From assembly GCF_900188185.1 (NCBI RefSeq), contig NZ_FZPA01000002.1, positions 310,001-374,000 on the forward strand: a DNA stretch of 64,000 nt, written 5' to 3'. This document shows, in pieces, positions 53,976 to 62,443 of this stretch (position 1 is its first letter; each line of letters begins with the position of its first letter). Origin of the DNA: Sphingopyxis indica. GTDB taxonomy: Bacteria > Pseudomonadota > Alphaproteobacteria > Sphingomonadales > Sphingomonadaceae. The notes under the pieces were generated by a model that saw only the letters and a program-made list of their open reading frames with translations, was not told the origin of the DNA and did no database searches. A program made the position numbers and the translations under genes.

Positions 53976-55669
53976 CAATCCCCCTTCTCGTCCTTCCACA
54001 AGAGCGGGGTCAGCTCGGACACGTCGACGTCGCGGCTTTCGTCGGGGAAGACGCCGAGCATCGGGCCGGCGCGCATGATCACTTTCTTGACCACCGGCGC
54101 GGCGGTATAGCCCGCGGTGCGCTGGCCCGAACTGAAGGCATTGCCCTTGGGCTCGTCGATCATCGCGAGGACGACATAGCGCGGATTGTCCATCGGAAAG
54201 GCGGCGACAAAGGTCGAAACGAGCGAATGACGGCGATAGCCGCCGGCGCCCGGCTTTTCGGCGCTGCCCGTCTTGCCGCCGACGCGAAAGCCCGGCGCAT
54301 CGGCGTTGCGGCCGGTGCCGTCGGCGACGATCAGGCGCAAGAGCTGGCGCATCCGCGCGCTCGTCGACGCCTTGAACACGCGCCGCCCCTTCGGCGGAGC
54401 CTTGTCGCCGAGTTCGAGCAGCGTGGCGGGGCGCCACAGGCCGCCATTGACGAGCGCGGCATAGGCGCTCGCAAGATGCAGCGGCGTCACCGCGATGCCG
54501 TGGCCATAGCTCGTCGTCATCGTCGTCACACGGCCCCAGTCGCGCGGCCACAGCGGAAAGGCGCGCTCCTTGAGCTCGATATGCGGGCGGCCGTCGAATT
54601 CGAGATTGCGGAACAATTCCTCCATCTTTTCGCGGCCGAGCTGGTCGGCGATCTGCGCGGTGACGATGTTCGAGCTGTGAATCAGCGTTTCGGGGACGTT
54701 GAGCCAGCGGTTCATCATGTGCGAATCGCGGATATGGAAACCGGCGATCGCGAGCGGCTTGGTCGCATCGTAGCGCTTCGCCATGCTGGTGACGACGCCA
54801 TTGTCGATCGCGGCCCCGATCGACAGTGGTTTGAAGGTCGATCCGAGCTCGTAGAGATTATAGGTCACGGCGTTGCGCCGTGCCTCCGTATTGCCCGCGA
54901 CCAGCTTGTTCGGATTATAGGTCGGAAGCGACGTCATCGCCAGCACTTCGCCGGTGTGGACGTCGAGGATGATCCCCGCGCCGCCGATCGCCTCGAGCTG
55001 GGTCACGGCATAGCCAAGCTCGCTTTCGAGCACGCCCTGCACCCGCGCGTCGATCGACAGCTTCAAGGGCTCTCCGCGCGTCGCGTCGTTGGTCAACCGG
55101 TCGTCGAACGCGCCCTCGACTCCGGTGACGCCATGGCCTTCGGCATCGGTGAAGCCGAGCACATGCGCCGCGAGCGTCAGCTGCGGATAGAGGCGTTCCT
55201 TTTCGCGCGGGAAATCAAAGCCGACGTCGCCGATCGCGTTCACCGCCGCGACCTGATCGGGCAGCGCGCGGCGGCGGATATAGGTCGCGTGCGGCCCGGT
55301 GAGCTTTGCGAGCAATTCCTCGCGCGGCATGTCGGGGAAGATGCGGTGCAGCTCGTCGGCCAGATAGGCGGGCTTGTTGATCAGCTTCGACGGCACGACG
55401 CGGATCGAATAGCCGTCGATCGTCCGCGCGAGCGGCACGCCATTGCGATCGACGATGTCGGCGCGCGCGGGCACGAACACCGCCGATCCCGAACCGCGCC
55501 CCGCCGAGGTATCGAACATCGCGAAATAGAGAAGGCGCAGCGAAACGAGGAAAAAAGCGGCCGTGAACAGCAGCATCAGGATCATCAGCCGCTGCTGCGC
55601 GGTCAGCAATATCTGCTGCCGCACCCCCGCCGTGCGTATCCTGGCTGGACGGACGACCAGCGTGTTCAT
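53975..55669 (-). CDS. ftsI: Penicillin-binding protein 3 / FtsI transpeptidase
   Basis: This 564-residue monofunctional class B PBP of the septum has one N-terminal membrane helix (about 25-46). The class B pedestal domain is followed by a transpeptidase domain with SxxK in ELGSTFKPLS, SxN in LIHSSNIVTAQ and GGKTGSAEKPG. Normal length. It lies 6 bp after ftsL. Confidence 0.97.
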   Translation of the reverse strand: MNTLVVRPARIRTAGVRQQILLTAQQRLMILMLLFTAAFFLVSLRLLYFAMFDTSAGRGSGSAVFVPARADIVDRNGVPLARTIDGYSIRVVPSKLINKPAYLADELHRIFPDMPREELLAKLTGPHATYIRRRALPDQVAAVNAIGDVGFDFPREKERLYPQLTLAAHVLGFTDAEGHGVTGVEGAFDDRLTNDATRGEPLKLSIDARVQGVLESELGYAVTQLEAIGGAGIILDVHTGEVLAMTSLPTYNPNKLVAGNTEARRNAVTYNLYELGSTFKPLSIGAAIDNGVVTSMAKRYDATKPLAIAGFHIRDSHMMNRWLNVPETLIHSSNIVTAQIADQLGREKMEELFRNLEFDGRPHIELKERAFPLWPRDWGRVTTMTTSYGHGIAVTPLHLASAYAALVNGGLWRPATLLELGDKAPPKGRRVFKASTSARMRQLLRLIVADGTGRNADAPGFRVGGKTGSAEKPGAGGYRRHSLVSTFVAAFPMDNPRYVVLAMIDEPKGNAFSSGQRTAGYTAAPVVKKVIMRAGPMLGVFPDESRDVDVSELTPLLWKDEKGD

Positions 55670-55675
55670 TGAACC

Positions 55676-56311
55676 CTATCGCCCTCCCGCAGCTTCGGCC
55701 GCCGCGCCGCGCTTCAGTTCGGCGAGCGTCGATTCGGACAGGAGCTGGTTTTCGATCATCGCCAGCTGTTCGCGGCGGCGCGTCGGCACCATCCGCGGCG
55801 CACTATCCGAGCGAACGCCGGCGCGCGTATCGGCCTGGGCAAGGAGGATCGGCTTCGCCGCCGGCGCGGCCGCCTTCGGCTTCGGCGCTGGTTCGGCAGC
55901 CGAAGCGACGGGGATCACCGACGCGGGCTTGGCGGATGCTGCTTCGGGCTGTCCGACCGGGCTGACCATCGCCATCAGCACCGGCGCGACATCGTTCGCA
56001 CCGCGCACGCGCGGCAGCCGGTCGAGCGAGGCGAGCTGGCGCTCGTTCGCGAGATACTGGTCGGCGGTCGGCGCCGAATAGCCGAAGCTTTCGGCGTTCC
56101 ACTGTTCGAGCTGGCGCATCGAGGCGCGCACCGCCAGCTCGGATTCGAGATAGCGGATATTGTCGCGCGTCTGGCCGATCTGCGCATTGATCTGCGCCAG
56201 TTCGCTGCGCGTCGCCGCAACCTTGAGCGACACTGGATAGAGCATCATCGCAAAGATCAGTACGAGCAGCACCAGGCCGATCCCCTGGAGCTTGCGAGCC
56301 GCCATCAACAT
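55676..56311 (-). CDS. ftsL: Cell division protein FtsL-like, with long C-terminal extension
   Basis: This 211-residue bitopic protein sits in the ftsL position between rsmH and ftsI. A transmembrane helix at about 8-27 ([20 protein letters not shown]) is followed by a coiled coil (about 30-75, [18 protein letters not shown]...) typical of FtsL. A Pro/Ala/Lys-rich tail and a terminal helical segment ([21 protein letters not shown]) make it about twice the E. coli length. ATG at 56311 with AGGAGG seven bases upstream is chosen over the TGATG start at 56305. Confidence 0.85.
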   Translation of the reverse strand: MLMAARKLQGIGLVLLVLIFAMMLYPVSLKVAATRSELAQINAQIGQTRDNIRYLESELAVRASMRQLEQWNAESFGYSAPTADQYLANERQLASLDRLPRVRGANDVAPVLMAMVSPVGQPEAASAKPASVIPVASAAEPAPKPKAAAPAAKPILLAQADTRAGVRSDSAPRMVPTRRREQLAMIENQLLSESTLAELKRGAAAEAAGGR

Positions 56312-57285
56312 GACATCGCCTCCTTCATCCTGTCGTCGGCTGGCCAGGCGGGCGCGGAGGTGCGCACCGCACTGCGCAGCGTTGCCGAGCGCGCGCGCGG
56401 GTTGCGCGCTTCCTCGGCCTTTCCGGGGCGCACCTTGCGCGCCGGGGGGTGGAAAGTTGCGGCCCGCGCCAGAGGGACGGGCGCGGGCCGGTGGCGCGAA
56501 CCGCGGGCATCGCCTCCGCTGCGTTCGCGCAGGAAATTCTTCACGATCCGGTCCTCGGTGCTGTGAAAGCTGACCACCGCGAGGCGGCCGCCGGGGCGCA
56601 GGACGCGCTCGGCGGCACACAGCCCCGCGACCAGCTCTTCGAGTTCGCCATTGATATGGATGCGGATCGCCTGAAAGCTCTTCGTGGCCGGGTCCTTGGG
56701 CGCGCCGGGCGGATGCCGCAGCGCCTTGCGGATCACCGCGGCAAGCTCGCCGGTGCGCGACAGCGGCCGCGCGGCGACGATCGCGCGCGCGACGCGGCGC
56801 GACTGGCGCTCGTCGCCATAATGATAGAGCACATCGGCGATTTCGCCTTCGTCGGCGCGGTTGAGCCAGTCGGCCGCGCTCTCGCCCGACTGCGCCATGC
56901 GCATGTCGAGCGGCCCGTCGGCCTGAAAGGAAAAGCCGCGGTCGGCGCGGTCGAGCTGCATCGACGACACGCCGATGTCGAAGACGATGCCGTCGACCGC
57001 CTCGATCCCGCGCTCCGCGAGCAGCCGGTCGATCTCGCCGAAGCGCCCTTCGATCAGCGTCAGCCGGCCGTCCGACTCTTCGACCAGTGCCTGTCCTTCG
57101 GCGATCGCGTCGGGGTCGCGGTCGCACGCGATCACCTCGGCGCCCGCCGCGAGCATCGCGCGCGTGTAGCCGCCGGCGCCGAAGGTCGCATCGACATGAC
57201 GCTCGCCGGGCATGATGGCGAGCGCGGCGACGACTTCGTCGCGCAGGACCGGATCGTGGCGCGGATCGCGGGGCAGCTCGCTCAT
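56305..57285 (-). CDS. rsmH: 16S rRNA (cytosine1402-N4)-methyltransferase
   Basis: This 326-residue RsmH/MraW modifies C1402 in the ribosomal P site. [13 protein letters not shown], the SAM motif [15 protein letters not shown] and [19 protein letters not shown] are diagnostic, with [17 protein letters not shown] and [19 protein letters not shown] overlaps the mraZ stop (ATGA). Confidence 0.97.
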   Translation of the reverse strand: MSELPRDPRHDPVLRDEVVAALAIMPGERHVDATFGAGGYTRAMLAAGAEVIACDRDPDAIAEGQALVEESDGRLTLIEGRFGEIDRLLAERGIEAVDGIVFDIGVSSMQLDRADRGFSFQADGPLDMRMAQSGESAADWLNRADEGEIADVLYHYGDERQSRRVARAIVAARPLSRTGELAAVIRKALRHPPGAPKDPATKSFQAIRIHINGELEELVAGLCAAERVLRPGGRLAVVSFHSTEDRIVKNFLRERSGGDARGSRHRPAPVPLARAATFHPPARKVRPGKAEEARNPRARSATLRSAVRTSAPAWPADDRMKEAMSC

Positions 57286-57782
57286 TTGCGCGCCCTTCCC
57301 TTGGTCTCGGCCCAATTGGCGGCGAGCCGCTGGAGCACCGGGTCGGCGGCGGCGCATTCGGCGAGCGTCGGCAGCCACCAGATTTCGAAGCGGCGGCCCG
57401 ATCCGACGAAGGCGGTCGCGCCCGTCTCGCCGACGCGGTCGCGCGCGGTGAAATTGGGAAGGAAGCGCCCGCTGTCGTCGAGCGTATAGGCCTCGGTATA
57501 GCTGAAGCGCTGCTTGAACGCCTCATCCTCGTCGAAGTCGAGGTTGCGCGCGAGCGCGGCCGCGCGGTCGCGCTCGATCTCGTCCGAAAGGCGGTCGTAC
57601 TGATCCTGACCATAAGCGACGAGGCAGGGCAGCTTTTCGTGAAAGCCGACCCAGAGCACGCGCTGACCGTCCGCATTGAGGGGCACATTGTTGCGGAACT
57701 GCGAAGGGACGGCGATGCGCCCCTTGCCATCAATCACGGCGAAGTTGGTGCCCGAGTATCGGCCGGGCGTCACAACCGCCAT
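57282..57782 (-). CDS. mraZ: Transcriptional regulator MraZ
   Basis: This 166-residue AbrB-like regulator, first gene of the dcw cluster, binds its own promoter. Two DxxxR-type repeats are present, [15 protein letters not shown] and [12 protein letters not shown]. Length is normal. The ATG at 57782 begins [14 protein letters not shown]. The upstream region has GGG/CCC triplets phased at 10 bp. Confidence 0.95.
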   Translation of the reverse strand: MAVVTPGRYSGTNFAVIDGKGRIAVPSQFRNNVPLNADGQRVLWVGFHEKLPCLVAYGQDQYDRLSDEIERDRAAALARNLDFDEDEAFKQRFSYTEAYTLDDSGRFLPNFTARDRVGETGATAFVGSGRRFEIWWLPTLAECAAADPVLQRLAANWAETKGRARK

Positions 57783-57908
57783 CGCTCTTGCCCCCGTTCC
57801 TCGCGCCTGCGGGCAAAACTTTCCCGATCCGGGAATCGCGCGATTCCGGGCGAAGTGACTCGGGCGGAGATTGCCCCTCTCCGATTCCGTGAGTATCAAC
57901 AATCAATT

Positions 57909-57963
57909 GGGGTGAAAAGGGGAAAATTAGGGTGAATTAGGGAAATCAACCCAAATTTGCCCC
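57909..57963. promoter_or_regulatory. MraZ-type box array, 10-bp phased
   Basis: GGG triplets occur on the plus strand at 57910, 57920, 57930 and 57940, each as (G/A)GGG(T/A). CCC triplets follow at 57950 and about 57960, again 10 bp apart, in otherwise AT-rich DNA. Tandem TGGGN-like boxes spaced to give one helical turn are the known target of MraZ upstream of its own gene. The array is 127-180 bp before the mraZ start. Confidence 0.7.
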
Positions 57964-58074
57964 AAAAACAGGGCAAACGCCAGCGCCGAACGGGAAAATG
58001 GCGACGACCGGCCGGGCGGGCCGCGCCTTTCAGGGGCCGGATTGGAAGGGGGGAGCGCGCCGAAACGCGGCGGA

Positions 58075-59211
58075 TCAGTCTGCGCGAATCCAGAGCGGCC
58101 GCAGCACCGCGCCGCGCATCGCCGCGCCGCGCAGCCGCGCATCGAGCCACTCCATCGTATCGGCGCGGCGCAGATGCGCGGCGCCCGGCACGAGCGGCTG
58201 CCACAAAGGCGCGAAGAGAAGGTCGGCGTCGCCGACGAGCCACGCCGTCCCCTTGCCGATCGGACAGCGCGCGATGCGCCGGCCCGCAAAGGCGCGGCAT
58301 CCGCGCGGCAGCACCTCGAAGCGCCCCGCGCTGAACAGCCGCACGCGCTCGCCGTCGAGATCGAAGGAGCGAGCCGCGCGCTCGCCAACCGGCGCCGCGG
58401 CGAGCGTGATGCCCCAATGCGCGAGCAGCGCCGTGAGCAGGCTCGTCACCGGCGGGTTGCGCGGATCGCCGAGCGGGTGACGGATCGGCCAGCCCGAGAG
58501 CGCATCGGCCAGGATCACCGCGTCGCCGCCGCCGCGCACGAAAGCGTCGATCGCGACGAGATCCTGCGCCGCCAGCGCCCGCGGATGCGCGAGCAGCAGC
58601 GCGGACCCCGCTGGCGGCGGATGATCGGCGAGGCTGTCGACGAGGTCGAGCGGGCCGGTCGCCTCGATACGCATGAGCGCCGGGTCCTCGTCAGCCCCCC
58701 GCGCCACCATCGCCGCGAGATCGCCCTCCCCCGCCCAGCGCAGCGGCAGGCCCGTGAGCATGACGACGGGGCGCGGATCGGCGGCGAAGCGCGGCGCGTA
58801 AAGCGCGGCAAGCAGCGCATGGCCCGCACCGAACCAGCCAATCGCCAGCGCGGCGGCCAACAATATCCGCCGCCATCCACCACGTCGCTGCAAGACGAGG
58901 TCGGCGAGCCAGGCGGCCAACGCGCCGCCCATAAGGATCGGAAGAAGCTGCTTCCACGCGAAAGCGTCCGACAGCCACCAGGCCAGCATCGCCTGCGCCG
59001 CAAGCAGCAGGGCCAGCGTCGCAGCCACCGATCGCAACTTCAGCTGGCGCGGATCGGCACGCTGCCACCAGGCGAGCAGCAGCATCGGCAGGATGAGCAT
59101 CGGGAAAGCGAGCGCGGGGTCGATCCGGCCGAGCAGCGCCTGCCCGCCCGGCGCCCAGGCCAGTGCCAGCCCCAGCGCCGCCGCAACCGCGGAACGCCAG
59201 GCGGCGGTCAC
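58075..59211 (-). CDS. Membrane protein with DUF4350/GldG-like domain
   Basis: This 378-residue protein has five hydrophobic helices in residues 1-135 followed by a soluble alpha/beta domain (about 150-378: VVMLTGLPLRWAGEGDLAAM, LLLAHPRALAAQDLVAIDAFVRGGGDAVILAD). It resembles DUF4350/GldG-type proteins of ABC-like systems, but no ABC ATPase is adjacent. GTG start overlaps the stop of the next gene upstream (GTGA). It may sense or transport something tied to the cysK operon (inference). A 292-bp gap to mraZ contains no gene. Confidence 0.7.
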   Translation of the reverse strand: MTAAWRSAVAAALGLALAWAPGGQALLGRIDPALAFPMLILPMLLLAWWQRADPRQLKLRSVAATLALLLAAQAMLAWWLSDAFAWKQLLPILMGGALAAWLADLVLQRRGGWRRILLAAALAIGWFGAGHALLAALYAPRFAADPRPVVMLTGLPLRWAGEGDLAAMVARGADEDPALMRIEATGPLDLVDSLADHPPPAGSALLLAHPRALAAQDLVAIDAFVRGGGDAVILADALSGWPIRHPLGDPRNPPVTSLLTALLAHWGITLAAAPVGERAARSFDLDGERVRLFSAGRFEVLPRGCRAFAGRRIARCPIGKGTAWLVGDADLLFAPLWQPLVPGAAHLRRADTMEWLDARLRGAAMRGAVLRPLWIRAD

Positions 59212-59585
59212 TGTCCCTTCGACTGGCGGGCGCGCTGCAATTCGGGATCCGGTTCGAGGTCGGGGACGGTCGGGGTAGGCTGCGGCACCTTCACCGACAT
59301 ATCCTCATTCTCGTCCTTCGAGACCGGCTGCACGCCCAGCTCTTCGAGCGGCGCGCTCGCCGGCTTCGGCTGCGGTCCGGGCATCTTGACCTCGATCGCG
59401 GTCGCGGCATCCTTCGCGGCATTTTCGCGCGCCCGGTCGCCGATCAAGCCCGCGAGGCCGACGAGAAGCAACACCGCGAGCAGCCCCGCGATACCGATCT
59501 GAAGCCGCCGCATCGTGTCGCTCGGCGGTGCCGGTGCGGCGACGGGCGCCGCGGCGGTTTCGCGCCAAGTCTGGACCTGATTCAT
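59208..59585 (-). CDS. Single-pass membrane protein, unknown
   Basis: This 125-residue protein has one transmembrane helix at about residues 28-50 (LQIGIAGLLAVLLLVGLAGLIGD) with a short N-terminal cytoplasmic part. Its acidic, Pro-rich periplasmic tail contains KMPGPQPKPASAPLEELGVQP. No catalytic motif. ATG overlaps the cysK stop (ATGA), and its own stop overlaps the DUF4350-like GTG, so all three are translationally linked. Confidence 0.75.
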   Translation of the reverse strand: MNQVQTWRETAAAPVAAPAPPSDTMRRLQIGIAGLLAVLLLVGLAGLIGDRARENAAKDAATAIEVKMPGPQPKPASAPLEELGVQPVSKDENEDMSVKVPQPTPTVPDLEPDPELQRARQSKGQ

Positions 59586-60562
59586 GCGGCCTCCTCCGCC
59601 AGCCCCTTGCTCGCCAGCCACTCAGGGTTGAAGAGCGTCGAGAGATAGCGAAACCCGCTGTCGCACAGGATGGTTGCAATGCGCTTGCCGGGGCCGAGCT
59701 GGCGCGCGAGCGCCATCGCGCCCGCGACGTTGATCCCCGACGACAGGCCGAGGCACAATCCTTCCTCGTCCAGCAGGCGGCGCACGACCGCCAGCCCCTC
59801 GGCGTCGGAGATGCGGAACTGCGTGTCGATCGGCGCGCCTTCGAGATTGGCGGTGATGCGATTCTGTCCGATCCCCTCGGCGACGCTCGATCCCTCGGGC
59901 TTCAATTCGCCGCATTTGTAATAATTATAGAGCCCCGCCCCGTGCGGATCGGTGAGCGCAATGGTGATGCTCGCATCCTTCGCCTTCAGCCCCAGCCCGG
60001 TGCCGGCGATCGTGCCGCCGGTGCCCGCGGCGCAGGTGAAGCCGTCGATGCGCCCCTCCATCTGCGTCCAGATCTCCTCGGCGGTGCCATGCACATGCGC
60101 CTTGCGGTTGGCGATATTGTCGAACTGGTTCGCCCAGATCGCATTGTCGGTTTCCTCGGCGATACGGCGCGAGGTGTGGACGAAATGCCCCGGATTGGCG
60201 AAGGGCGCCGGCGGCACCAGCACCAGCTCGGCGCCGAGCGCGCGGATCGTCGCCATTTTCTCGGCGCTCTGGTTGTCGGGCATGACGATGATCGTCTTGT
60301 AGCCAAGCGCATTGCCGACGAGCGCCAGCCCGATGCCGGTGTTGCCCGCGGTCCCCTCGACGATCGTGCCGCCGGGACGCAGGCTGCCGTTCGCTTCGGC
60401 GTCGCGGACGATGTAGAGCGCCGCGCGATCCTTTACCGAGCCGCCGGGGTTGGCATATTCGCACTTGCCCCAGATTTCGCATCCCGTCGCTTCGCTCGGC
60501 CCCTTGAGCAGCACCAGCGGCGTGTTGCCGATCAGCTTCAGGCTGTTTTCCGCAATGATCAT
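59582..60562 (-). CDS. cysK: Cysteine synthase A (O-acetylserine sulfhydrylase)
   Basis: This 326-residue PLP enzyme makes cysteine from O-acetylserine and sulfide. The Schiff-base lysine is in NPGGSVKDRAAL, the substrate loop is EGTAGNTGIGLA and the phosphate loop GTGGTIAGTG. It ends in an Ala-rich tail. ATG at 60562 (MIIAENSLKLIGNTPLV). The divergence from TSGNTG to TAGNTG is a variant of the substrate loop seen in some homologues. Downstream genes are coupled to it. Confidence 0.94.
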   Translation of the reverse strand: MIIAENSLKLIGNTPLVLLKGPSEATGCEIWGKCEYANPGGSVKDRAALYIVRDAEANGSLRPGGTIVEGTAGNTGIGLALVGNALGYKTIIVMPDNQSAEKMATIRALGAELVLVPPAPFANPGHFVHTSRRIAEETDNAIWANQFDNIANRKAHVHGTAEEIWTQMEGRIDGFTCAAGTGGTIAGTGLGLKAKDASITIALTDPHGAGLYNYYKCGELKPEGSSVAEGIGQNRITANLEGAPIDTQFRISDAEGLAVVRRLLDEEGLCLGLSSGINVAGAMALARQLGPGKRIATILCDSGFRYLSTLFNPEWLASKGLAEEAA

Positions 60563-60635
60563 GCGACCGATCTAGGACGCGCCCCGAAGCGCTGCAAGAG
60601 AGCTTCGCTTGCAGCATACAAGGCCGGGCTTTGCG

Positions 60636-61172
60636 TCAGGGCGTCAGCTTCCGGCGATTGGACCAATAGAGCGAGGTCGCCGCGGCATAGGCGCCGACCT
60701 TTTCCCACACCGCCTGGTCGACCGCTTCGACATCGACCCCGGCCTCCTGATAGGCGGCGACGATCGCCATGATCTGATCCTCGTTCATGTCGTTCGCGAG
60801 ATCGGGGTTGGTGCCGTCGATGCCGAAATCGAGCGCTTTGTCGACCGGGCCCGTCGACAGGCTGGCCTTCGCGATCTCGCCCGTCAGCCAGTCGCGGGCG
60901 ATCCGCGCGAGGCCATAGTTGAAATATTCGGCCTTGAACTCGTCGCCGATGCCATGTTCGGCGGCACAGCTGTCGACGACTTCCGAAAATCGTCCGAACA
61001 GCGAGTCATAGCCCGCCTTGTCGGCGCTTCCCGCCATCGCGGTGCCGAGCGCGGCTTTCAGCTCGGGGCTCGCGGCCCCCGAAATGCAGTCGAGCTTGGC
61101 CCCGTCCTGCGCGGATGCCGCGCCGGGCGCCGCGGCCAAAGCCAGCGCGGCGCCGGCGATCCATGCTTTCAT
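60636..61172 (-). CDS. Small secreted protein, unknown
   Basis: This 178-residue protein has a signal peptide (residues 1-21, MKAWIAGAALALAAAPGAASA). The mature protein is helical with two cysteines (KLDCISG, VVDSCAAEHG), likely a disulfide, and a C-terminal YWSNRRKLTP. No known domain is recognised. It lies between fabG and cysK, all on the same strand, spaced 29 bp from fabG. Periplasmic localisation is predicted. Confidence 0.7.
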   Translation of the reverse strand: MKAWIAGAALALAAAPGAASAQDGAKLDCISGAASPELKAALGTAMAGSADKAGYDSLFGRFSEVVDSCAAEHGIGDEFKAEYFNYGLARIARDWLTGEIAKASLSTGPVDKALDFGIDGTNPDLANDMNEDQIMAIVAAYQEAGVDVEAVDQAVWEKVGAYAAATSLYWSNRRKLTP

Positions 61173-61201
61173 AATCCAATTCCCCCCGAAAACCCCCGCC
61201 G

Positions 61202-61945
61202 TCAGGACAGCATCGCCATCCCGCCGTTCACATGGATCGTCTGCCCGGTGACATAGCCCGCCTCCCTTGACGCGAGGTAAACGACCGCCGCGGCGATGTC
61301 GCTCCCTTCGCCCATCCGGCCCGCGGGAATGCGCTGGTTGAGCGCTTCCTTCTGCGCATCGGGCAGAACGTCGGTCATCGCGGTGGCGATAAAGCCCGGC
61401 GCGACGCAGTTCACCGTGACATTGCGGCTCGCCAGTTCCTGCGCGAGCGCCTTGGTCATGCCGGTAACCCCTGCCTTCGACGCGGCATAGTTCGCCTGCC
61501 CCGGATTGCCCGTCGCGCCAACGACGCTGGTGATCGAGACAATGCGGCCGAAGCGCGCCTTCATCATCGGTTTGGCCGCGGCGCGCGCGAGGCGGAAATT
61601 GGCCTCGAGGTTGATGCGGATCACCTCATCCCATTCCTCGTCCTTCATCCGCAGGATCAGATTGTCGCGTGTCACGCCGGCATTGTTGACGAGGATGTCG
61701 AGTTTGCCGCCGAGCGCCTCGACCGCCGCGGGCACGAGCGCATCGACCGCTGCTGCATCGCCGAGGTTGCACGGCAGCGCGACATGGTCGCCGCCGAGTG
61801 TGTCGCGAAAGGCGTCCAGCTTCTCGGCATTGGAGCCCGAAACCGCAAGCCGCGCGCCCTGCGCCGCGAGCGCCTGCGCAATGGCCGAGCCGATCCCGCC
61901 CGAAGCGCCGGTAACGAGGGCAGTCATGCCGGTGAGGTCGAACAT
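61202..61945 (-). CDS. fabG: 3-oxoacyl-[acyl-carrier-protein] reductase
   Basis: This 247-residue SDR reduces beta-ketoacyl-ACP with NADPH in fatty acid synthesis. TGASGGIGSAIA, VNNAGVTRDNL, the catalytic Ser in SITSVVG and YAASKAG (YxxxK) are present. ATG at 61945 with AGGAG upstream. The classical upstream neighbour fabD is at 62444, with the GxxExxY gene between; acpP and fabF do not follow. Confidence 0.96.
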   Translation of the reverse strand: MFDLTGMTALVTGASGGIGSAIAQALAAQGARLAVSGSNAEKLDAFRDTLGGDHVALPCNLGDAAAVDALVPAAVEALGGKLDILVNNAGVTRDNLILRMKDEEWDEVIRINLEANFRLARAAAKPMMKARFGRIVSITSVVGATGNPGQANYAASKAGVTGMTKALAQELASRNVTVNCVAPGFIATAMTDVLPDAQKEALNQRIPAGRMGEGSDIAAAVVYLASREAGYVTGQTIHVNGGMAMLS

Positions 61946-61962
61946 TATGAGTCTCCTGATTT

Positions 61963-62379
61963 TTACCGGTTCACGCGGAGACGCGGAGACGCGGAGGGTT
62001 TATGGTCGTTGACGATGCGGCGCACACCTTCCTTGAGTGTCGCACCTCCGAAATTGATGAGCAGCCCCACCGATTGCCCCGTCAGGCGAAGGTAGGTCAA
62101 CAGCTGTTTGCCGTGGGCGGGGTTCAGTTTCTCGATCGATTTGATCTCGACCAAGAGGCGGTTATCGACGAGCAGATCAATACGAAAGGCCGCATCGAAG
62201 CGAGTCCCTTCGAAATGTATGTCGATCGGCTTTTGTCGCTCGACCCTATACCCGAGATCAACCAGCTTGCCGGCAAGAACCGTCTCATAGACGCTTTCGA
62301 GAAGTCCCGGCCCCAAATCCCGGTGCAGACGAAGAGACAAATCGAGCACATCGCCGCTCACAACGTCTATGTCCCGCAC
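61963..62379 (-). CDS. GxxExxY family protein (PD-(D/E)XK nuclease-like)
   Basis: This 138-residue protein has the eponymous GPGLLESVYETVL motif (GxxExxY) and a D...ExK core (RIDLLVDNRLLVEIKSIE), which places it in the PD-(D/E)XK superfamily. The family is widespread and of unknown function. Start: GTG at 62379, with GGAGGG supplied by the inner end of the right inverted repeat. The last residues (KPSASPRLRVNR) and the approach to the stop are encoded by the left inverted repeat. The gene is thus fitted precisely between the two repeats. Confidence 0.9.
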   Translation of the reverse strand: MRDIDVVSGDVLDLSLRLHRDLGPGLLESVYETVLAGKLVDLGYRVERQKPIDIHFEGTRFDAAFRIDLLVDNRLLVEIKSIEKLNPAHGKQLLTYLRLTGQSVGLLINFGGATLKEGVRRIVNDHKPSASPRLRVNR

Positions 62380-62413
62380 GATCCCTCCGCGTCTCCGCGT
62401 CTCCGCGTGAACC
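61968..62413. mobile_element. 446-bp unit bounded by perfect 31-bp inverted repeats, carrying GxxExxY
   Basis: The left repeat (61968-61998) and right repeat (62383-62413) are exact inverse complements over 31 bp, each built of tandem CGCGGAGA steps. The only gene inside is the GxxExxY protein. It lies between fabD and fabG. No transposase is present; mobility, if any, would be in trans or by homologous recombination (inference). No clear target duplication was found. Confidence 0.75.
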
Positions 62414-62443
62414 TCTCTCTCTCTGCGCGTCTGCGCGAATCTA

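Noticed and set aside
61968..62413. Classic insertion sequence
   Set aside because: There are inverted repeats but no transposase and no clear target duplication.
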